Shown in pieces: positions 6,852 to 11,515 of a stretch of 11,515 nt of DNA. The position numbers and the translations under genes are program-made. The stretch is taken from positions 1 to 11,515 of the forward strand of contig JAKAUG010000327.1 of assembly GCA_021827805.1 (NCBI GenBank), read 5' to 3'. The notes under the pieces were generated by a model that ran no database searches, was not told where the DNA came from, and was given only the letters and a program-made list of their open reading frames with translations. Within the stretch, counting starts at the first letter, position 1; the number at the start of each line of letters is the position of its first letter. The DNA comes from Bacillota bacterium (GTDB lineage Bacteria > Bacillota > Sulfobacillia > RBS10-35 > JAJYVN01).

Positions 6852-8302
6852 GGCCCGCGGCGGTCGAGGCACCGCGTGAGGGTGGCGCCGATGCGGCGGC
6901 GGTTGAGGCATCCGGGACCGAGGGCCCGACTCCCGCGGCGGTGGGTGGCGGCCCAGAGACGGCCCCGCCAGGCCCGGCGCCCTCCGCCGCCCCGGCCGCC
7001 CGGAGGCAGCCACCCCTGGGCGCGTTCCTGCGCGATGGCACGACCTACTGGCTGGCCATGCTCCTGGTGGGCGTGCTGAACCTGGGCTTCAACATCCTGG
7101 CCGCGCGGCGCCTGGAGCCGGTGGCCTACGGTGAGTTCTCGGCGATCGCCGCCCTGGTGAACCTCTTCCTGATCGCCGACGACACGGTCTCCCGCGCGAT
7201 CGCGGGGGTCATGGCCACGCTGAACGACCTGGCCAGCGCGGCCTGGCTGGTCCGTGTCGCGGCCAGGGCGCCCATCGTCCTGGGCGTGGCCGGAACGATC
7301 GTCGTGGGTTCCCTGGCGGGTCCGCTCGCCAGGCTGTTGCACCTGGACCATCCGTACTGGATCTGGATCGCCGCCGCCGCGCTCGTCCCTGGCTACGCCG
7401 GCTCCGTCACGGTGGGGGTGCTGCAGGGGCTGCGCCTGTTCCGTGACGCCGGGGCCGCCAACCTGCTCGCCGCGGTCCTCAAGTTCGCGATGCTGGTCCT
7501 CCTCCTGGGGCTGGGCTGGGGAGTGACGGGGGCCAGCCTGGCGACCCTGACCGAGGTCACCATCGCCTGGGTGGCTCCCGTGGCCCTGTTGACCTGGCGT
7601 CTGCGCGCGGTGCGCACCCCGACCCCGGTGCAGCTTGGCGCGCACGCGAACCTGCTCTCCCTGCCCGTCGCGCTCACGGTGGCAAGGCTGCTGTTCTTCA
7701 ACCTGGACATCCTGATGGCGCGCCACTACCTGGGCGCGACCCAGGCTGGGCTGTTCGCGGCCCTGGGCGTGGCGGGGCGCATCATCGCCTATGGCACGGG
7801 CGCGCTGCCGCCGGTCATCTATCCCTACCTGGTCCGCTATCGCGGCGATACGCGCCTGACGCTCCGCTACCTGCTGCTGACCCTCGGGGCGACCGTCGCC
7901 GCGGGGGGTGCCGCCATCGCCCTGTTCGTCCTGGCCCCGGACTCCATCGTGGGCCTGTTGTTCGGCAGGTCGTTTCAGGCGATCTCCCCGTACGTCGGCT
8001 GGTACGGGTTGGCCTTTCTGCTCTATTCCCTGACATACGTGCTGCTGCACTTCTTGGTCGCTCGCCAGTCCTGGTGGGTCTGGGGCTATGCCCTGGGCGG
8101 CAGCGCGCTGGAGGCCGCGGCCCTTGTCCTCTTGCATGGCGGCATCGGGCAGTTCACGCTGGCGGTGACGGGCTGTTTTGGGGTGCTCACCGTCCTCGGC
8201 ACGGTGCACGCGGCCCTGCTCCTGCTGCGCGGGCTCCGGGCGGAGCGCCGGGCGGCCCCGCGGGCCCTGGGCGGACAGGACGCGCTGACGGCAAGCGAGT
8301 GA
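6848..8302 (+). CDS. MOP-superfamily polysaccharide flippase (Wzx/RfbX-like)
   Basis: This is a 484-residue integral membrane protein with many hydrophobic segments from about residue 66 to 462 (roughly 12 by eye), as in oligosaccharide/polysaccharide flippases that move lipid-linked glycans across the cytoplasmic membrane. Family-typical stretches include NLGFNILAARRLEPVAYGEF (78-97), FNLDILMARHYLGATQAGLF (284-303) and GALPPVIYPYL (318-328). The first 55 or so residues are an Ala/Pro/Gly-rich, probably disordered cytoplasmic extension without homology that I recognise, followed by LGAFLRDGTTYW where the conserved core begins. ATG 6848 overlaps the previous stop as ATGA, favouring this start by translational coupling. 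A GTG at 6941 would remove most of the extension but lacks an obvious ribosome binding site. Context with two glycosyltransferases and a sulfotransferase supports export of a glycan. The exact cargo is unknown. Confidence 0.88.
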   Translation: MRPAAVEAPREGGADAAAVEASGTEGPTPAAVGGGPETAPPGPAPSAAPAARRQPPLGAFLRDGTTYWLAMLLVGVLNLGFNILAARRLEPVAYGEFSAIAALVNLFLIADDTVSRAIAGVMATLNDLASAAWLVRVAARAPIVLGVAGTIVVGSLAGPLARLLHLDHPYWIWIAAAALVPGYAGSVTVGVLQGLRLFRDAGAANLLAAVLKFAMLVLLLGLGWGVTGASLATLTEVTIAWVAPVALLTWRLRAVRTPTPVQLGAHANLLSLPVALTVARLLFFNLDILMARHYLGATQAGLFAALGVAGRIIAYGTGALPPVIYPYLVRYRGDTRLTLRYLLLTLGATVAAGGAAIALFVLAPDSIVGLLFGRSFQAISPYVGWYGLAFLLYSLTYVLLHFLVARQSWWVWGYALGGSALEAAALVLLHGGIGQFTLAVTGCFGVLTVLGTVHAALLLLRGLRAERRAAPRALGGQDALTASE

Positions 8303-8331
8303 CCCTGGCGCCGAAGGGGGGGCTTGCGACC

Positions 8332-9216
8332 ATGGATGCGGCCTGGCCGACCTTCGTCGTGGCGGGAGCGCCCAAGTCCGGCACAACGGCGCTGTACCAC
8401 TGGTTGGGCCAACACCCCGAGGTGTACATGGCCCCGAACAAGCAACCCCACTTCTTCGCCGGCCTCTCCCCCACGTTTCGAGGGCCCGGGGACGAGCTCC
8501 TCAACCGCGATCTGGTGCGGGACGCCTCGGCCTACCTGGCCCTCTTCGCCCCAGGGGCCCGCGCCCGGGCGCGCGGCGAGGCCTCCCCCTTCTACCTGCA
8601 CCATGCCGCCCGGACGGCCAGACGGCTTGCCGCCGAGGTGCCCGATTGCCGCGTGGTGGTGCTCCTGCGCGATCCGGTGGAGCGCGCCTACTCCGGCTAT
8701 CTCCACCTGGTGCGCGACGGGCGCGAGTCCGCCAGTTTCGCCGAGGCCCTGGAGCGCGAGGAGGACCGCCAGCGGCAGGGCTGGGAGCCGCTCTGGGCCC
8801 ACCGCGCCCTGGGCCTGTATGGGCGTCAGTTGGGTGAGCTCCTCGACGTGCTCCCGCGCGAGCAGCTCGGCGTCTGGCGCTATGAGGACCTGCGCGCGCG
8901 GCCGCTGGAACTGTATGCCGAGGTGTGCCGCTTCATCGGCGTGGACGCCGGCTTCGTCCCCCGCCTGACCCGGCACAACACCGGGGGCGCGCCGCGGCAC
9001 CCGGGGCTGCACGCCCTGCTCGTCCGGCTGCGCGTCCCGCACCTGGCCAAGCGCCTCTTGCCGGAGGGGGTGGCCCAGTGGGTGGTCGCCCACTATCTGG
9101 AGCATCGCCCGCCGCCACCGGCCCTGGCCGCGGAACTGCGGGCCTCTTACGCCAGTGACCTCGCCGCGCTCCAGCGCCTGCTGCCGCATCTGGATGTCGG
9201 GTCGTGGCTGCCATGA
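8332..9216 (+). CDS. PAPS-dependent sulfotransferase (Sulfotransfer family)
   Basis: This 294-residue cytoplasmic enzyme is predicted to transfer sulfate from PAPS to an acceptor, probably a sugar hydroxyl or amine of the glycan made by its neighbours. The 5'-phosphosulfate loop is GAPKSGTTALYHWL (12-25) with Lys15, and the 3'-phosphate-binding motif is VVLLRDPVERAYSGYLH (109-125) with Arg113 and Ser121. NKQPHFF (36-42) corresponds to the KEPHFF segment of bacterial and heparan-type sulfotransferases, where Glu often serves as catalytic base; here it is Gln38. RYEDL (183-187) is another common family motif. ATG 8332 is chosen because AAGGGGGGG (8314-8322) lies 9 nt upstream and the conserved fold starts almost at once. 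An in-frame GTG at 8299 overlaps the flippase stop and would add 11 residues; it cannot be excluded. The stop overlaps the next start (ATGA). The family assignment is secure; the acceptor is unknown. Confidence 0.92.
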   Translation: MDAAWPTFVVAGAPKSGTTALYHWLGQHPEVYMAPNKQPHFFAGLSPTFRGPGDELLNRDLVRDASAYLALFAPGARARARGEASPFYLHHAARTARRLAAEVPDCRVVVLLRDPVERAYSGYLHLVRDGRESASFAEALEREEDRQRQGWEPLWAHRALGLYGRQLGELLDVLPREQLGVWRYEDLRARPLELYAEVCRFIGVDAGFVPRLTRHNTGGAPRHPGLHALLVRLRVPHLAKRLLPEGVAQWVVAHYLEHRPPPPALAAELRASYASDLAALQRLLPHLDVGSWLP

Positions 9217-10070
9217 GCTCGCCACAGCGCGAGGGAGGGTGCGCCGCGCGCCCCCAGACGCCTCTGCTCTCCGTGGTCGTCCCGGCCTGGAACGAGGCGG
9301 AGCGGATCGCACAGTGCCTGGAGCAGCTGAGCCTGCGCCTCGAGCACCTTGAGCCGGAGATCATCGTCGTGGACGACGGCAGCACGGACGGCACCGCGGG
9401 CCTCTGCGCCCGCTGGCTCGCGCAGCGTCCCGCGCTGGATGCGCTCCTGGTGTCCATCCCGCATCGGGGCAAGGGTGCGGCCGTCCACGCCGGCGCCAGG
9501 GCCAGCCACGGCAGGGTGGTGGCCTACATCGACGCGGACATGGACATCGGCGCCGAGGAGATCGACCACCTGCTCGCGGAGCGCCGCCGCCTCGATCTGG
9601 ATGTCGTGGTGGGCAGTAAGCGCCGCCTCGCCTGGCGTCGCATCGGCCGGCCCCTGGGCCGCCGCGTCCTGAGCGTGCTCTTCAGCCGGGTCGTGCGCCT
9701 GCTGTTCCGCCTGCCCGTGCAGGATACGCAGACCGGGGTCAAGCTCTTCGGCGGCGCGTGGCTGCGCGCGATCGTCCGCCAGACGCGCGTCTCGGGGTTT
9801 CTGTTCGACCTGGAGCTCCTGGCGGCCGCCAATGCCGCGGGTCTGCGCATCGGGGAGGTGCCCGTGGCCGTCGGCATGTCCCGGCCGGCAAGCCGCATCG
9901 GGCCTGCCGCCGTGGCGCGCTGCGCGCTGGAACTCGCGGGGGTGATGGTCTCGGTGGCCCGCCTGCGGCGCGTGCTGCGGGACGCGCCGGGCGGGGCGAG
10001 CAGGGTCCTCCCCAGGGCGGGGCTCGGGCTCCGGCACGCCGGCAGGCACTCGCGGGCCACGGCCTCCTGA
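9213..10070 (+). CDS. GT2 glycosyltransferase, polyprenyl-phosphate sugar synthase-like
   Basis: This 285-residue GT-A enzyme has the layout of dolichyl-phosphate mannose/glucose synthase relatives. LLSVVVPAWNEAERI (18-32) begins the nucleotide-sugar fold, IIVVDDGSTDGT (50-61) is the classic second motif, and HRGKGAAVHAG (84-94) follows. The metal-binding DxD appears as IDADMD (106-111), and QDTQTGVKLFGG (170-181) resembles the QDTQCGFKLF motif of ALG5-type polyprenyl-phosphate glucosyltransferases. There is no C-terminal membrane domain; a hydrophobic helix (152-167) may associate with the membrane, and residues after about 255 are a basic Arg/Ala/Gly-rich tail. It probably charges a polyprenyl phosphate with a sugar on the cytoplasmic face, though the sugar cannot be read. 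ATG 9213 overlaps the sulfotransferase stop (ATGA), favouring it over GTG 9204. Confidence 0.9.
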   Translation: MSSPQREGGCAARPQTPLLSVVVPAWNEAERIAQCLEQLSLRLEHLEPEIIVVDDGSTDGTAGLCARWLAQRPALDALLVSIPHRGKGAAVHAGARASHGRVVAYIDADMDIGAEEIDHLLAERRRLDLDVVVGSKRRLAWRRIGRPLGRRVLSVLFSRVVRLLFRLPVQDTQTGVKLFGGAWLRAIVRQTRVSGFLFDLELLAAANAAGLRIGEVPVAVGMSRPASRIGPAAVARCALELAGVMVSVARLRRVLRDAPGGASRVLPRAGLGLRHAGRHSRATAS

Positions 10071-10073
10071 ACC

Positions 10074-10078
10074 GGAGG
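10074..10078 (+). promoter_or_regulatory. Ribosome binding site of the GT4 gene
   Basis: GGAGG sits in the 13-nt gap after the GT2 stop, 5 nt before ATG 10084. It also excludes the out-of-frame ATG at 10079 as the start. Confidence 0.75.
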
Positions 10079-10083
10079 ATGGC

Positions 10084-11157
10084 ATGCGCGTCTTGATGGT
10101 CTCCTGGCGGGGTCCCGACCACCCGAACGCGGGCGGCGCGGAGCTCTACACGCTGCGCGTGCTGGCCCGGCTGGCCCGGCGTGGGCATGGGGTCACCTGG
10201 CTCTGCGAGCACCATGGCCAGGGGCCCCAGGATCTGAGGGACGGCGTGCGTCTGCTGTCCGCGGGCAGTTGGACCGGGGTCGCCCTGGCCGCATGGCGCC
10301 TCCTGCGCCAGCGCCCCCACCCCTTCGATGTGGTGGTCGACCAGATCAACGTGGCGGGCTTTCTCACCCCACTGCACAGTCCCGTCCCGATCGTGGCTCT
10401 GGCGCACCAAACCGCAACCGGGATCTGGCCGTACGACGGGCCCTGGTGGCTGCGGCGGCTCGGGCCGGAGGTGGAGCGCTGGGGGCTGCGGGTCTACCGC
10501 GACGTCCCGCTCGTCACGGTCTCGCGCACCACGCTGGCGGAACTGCGCGCCCACGGGCTGCGGGGATGGGCCGACATCGCATACAACGGCCTGGACGCGC
10601 CCGTTGCCGGGGCCCCCTCCTGGCCGAAGGAACCCGTACCGACCCTGGTCTTCCTGGCGCGCCTGGGTGCGGCGGCCAAGCGCCTGGACCACGCCCTCGC
10701 GGTGCACGCCCTGCTGCGGCGGGAACTGCCCGCGGCCCGCCTCTGGGTCGTCGGGCGCGGGCGCCCGGTGCTCCCGGTTCCGGCAGGCGTGACATACTTC
10801 CCCAACGTCTCCGACGGGCGCCGCGACGAACTGCTCGGTCGCGCCTGGCTCCTGGTGGCAACCTCCGTGCGCGAGGGTTGGGGCCGCATGGTCCTGGAGG
10901 CCGCCGCCGCGGCCACCCCATCGGCCGTCTATGCCACGCCGGGCCTCGCCGAGGCGGCCGCGGCCGTCGAGGGGCTGACCGCCGCGGAGTCGCCGCCGGC
11001 CCTGGCGGAGTTGGCCCTGGGCCTGCTGCGCGACCCCGAGTCCCTGCATAGCCGTGGCCGTCGCGCCAGGGATCTGGCCAGGCGCTTCTCCTGGGAGCGG
11101 GCGGTGGACGTGTGGGAGGCGGCCCTGGAGCGGGCCAGTCGGAGCCGGGAGGCCTGA
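10084..11157 (+). CDS. Family 4 (GT-B) glycosyltransferase
   Basis: This 357-residue retaining GT-B glycosyltransferase probably transfers a sugar from a nucleotide-sugar to the growing lipid-linked glycan at the cytoplasmic membrane face. The N-terminal acceptor domain opens with MRVLMVSWRGPDHPNAGGAE (1-20), the typical glycine-rich loop ending in GGAE. FDVVVDQINV (81-90), LAHQTATGIW (106-115) and VTVSRTT (144-150) follow in the usual order. The C-terminal donor domain contains LARLGAAAKRLD (191-202) and the EX7E motif, Glu264 to Glu272, in SVREGWGRMVLEA, then TPSAVYATPGLAEA (278-291). Length and motif order match a complete enzyme. It starts 13 nt after the GT2 stop behind a GGAGG site and is the last gene of the operon that I can identify. 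Donor, acceptor and linkage cannot be deduced. Confidence 0.92.
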   Translation: MRVLMVSWRGPDHPNAGGAELYTLRVLARLARRGHGVTWLCEHHGQGPQDLRDGVRLLSAGSWTGVALAAWRLLRQRPHPFDVVVDQINVAGFLTPLHSPVPIVALAHQTATGIWPYDGPWWLRRLGPEVERWGLRVYRDVPLVTVSRTTLAELRAHGLRGWADIAYNGLDAPVAGAPSWPKEPVPTLVFLARLGAAAKRLDHALAVHALLRRELPAARLWVVGRGRPVLPVPAGVTYFPNVSDGRRDELLGRAWLLVATSVREGWGRMVLEAAAAATPSAVYATPGLAEAAAAVEGLTAAESPPALAELALGLLRDPESLHSRGRRARDLARRFSWERAVDVWEAALERASRSREA

Positions 11158-11182
11158 CGCCGGCCGGACGGCGGGCGCCCGC
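11158..11182 (+). terminator. Possible weak hairpin after the operon
   Basis: Starting at the first base after the GT4 stop, CGCCG (11158-11162) can pair with CGGCG (11169-11173) around a 6-nt loop. It overlaps a perfect palindrome GCGGGCGCCCGC (11171-11182). No T-tract follows, so intrinsic termination is doubtful; such short GC stems are also expected by chance at this composition. Confidence 0.25.
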
Positions 11183-11515
11183 GATGGAACAAGCCAAGTG
11201 GTGGTTGCGGATCATAGCGCGCACGGACAGCTCTTCGCCCACGCTGACCGCTCGGCTCTTGCCTGGTCCGTGGTCGTCTCGTGCCGGGCGCAGAGTCGCC
11301 CGGACGCAGCCAACGCGGCGGCGGCGGCAGGTCGGCGGCCCAGCGGAGCGCGCGCTGTTCGTTGCGGGCCGGACGGACCCCGCACGGCATGGGAAGGGCG
11401 GAAGACGTGACGTGATGGCCGCTCTCCTCGGCCAAGGCGCGGGTCAGGGCTGGCCCCCGCACGCGCCGGTCGATGCGGACCACCCTGCCGCCGACCTGCC
11501 CGAAGCCGCGGGAGT
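11183..11515. other. Unassigned flank at the right edge
   Basis: A + frame opens at ATG 11184 (MEQAKWWLRIIARTD) and stays open to the window end, with a second in-frame ATG at 11415. A minus frame is open inward from the right edge, with GTG or ATG starts near 11483 or 11389 (segment RIDRRVRGPALTRALAEESG), and runs antisense into the GT4 gene. Neither product resembles a family I know, neither has a strong ribosome binding site, and open frames are common at this GC content. One may be the edge of a real gene continuing outside the window. Confidence 0.3.

Noticed and set aside
5229..9312. Very long minus strand open frames (5229-7013, 6512-8386, 8086-9312)
   Set aside because: All are antisense to well-supported operon genes and consist of Arg/Gly/Gln/His/Pro-rich sequence with no family signature.
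1..11515. CRISPR array, tRNA/rRNA gene, insertion sequence or attachment site
   Set aside because: No regularly spaced repeats, cloverleaf or rRNA motifs, transposase signatures or flanking inverted repeats were noticed on either strand.

Overview
This is a very GC-rich bacterial window with strongly G/C-biased third codon positions. It contains two leftward housekeeping genes and a rightward five-gene operon for surface glycan synthesis, separated by about 1.1 kb that contains a decayed gene. The adjacent miaB-mutS pair, and a MiaB that reads much like the Bacillus protein, point to a high-GC Gram-positive-type lineage such as a deep-branching Firmicutes or Chloroflexota-like bacterium. That placement is an inference from gene order and protein character, not a phylogeny.

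Layout. Bases 1-105 lie downstream of mutS and hold no recognisable gene; no MutL start is visible there. Complement 106-2658 is mutS (mismatch recognition ATPase) and complement 2753-4288 is miaB (tRNA 2-methylthio-N6-isopentenyladenosine synthase); they lie 94 bp apart and are probably co-transcribed leftward. About 4332-4789 on the + strand is a truncated, frameshifted remnant of a gene resembling helicase-associated C-terminal-domain proteins. Bases 4790-5220 show nothing recognisable. An AT-richer island (5228-5273) and a long, near-perfect hairpin (5294-5339) then precede the rightward operon.

The operon (5394-11157) contains, in order: a membrane-anchored PQQ-like beta-propeller protein that starts with TTG; a multi-spanning MOP/Wzx-type flippase; a PAPS-dependent sulfotransferase; a GT2 glycosyltransferase like polyprenyl-phosphate sugar synthases; and a GT-B family 4 glycosyltransferase. 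Junctions are ATGA overlaps or gaps of 29 bp or less, so the genes are probably translated together. The simplest reading is a pathway in which the two glycosyltransferases build a lipid-linked glycan, the sulfotransferase sulfates it, the flippase moves it across the membrane, and the beta-propeller acts outside the membrane in an unknown role. A sulfated surface glycan is the most interesting prediction here, but the substrates cannot be read from the sequence.

Bases 11158-11515 follow the operon. They hold a short GC hairpin right after the last stop and open reading frames running off the window edge on both strands, neither of which I recognise. I saw no tRNA, rRNA, CRISPR array or intact mobile element.
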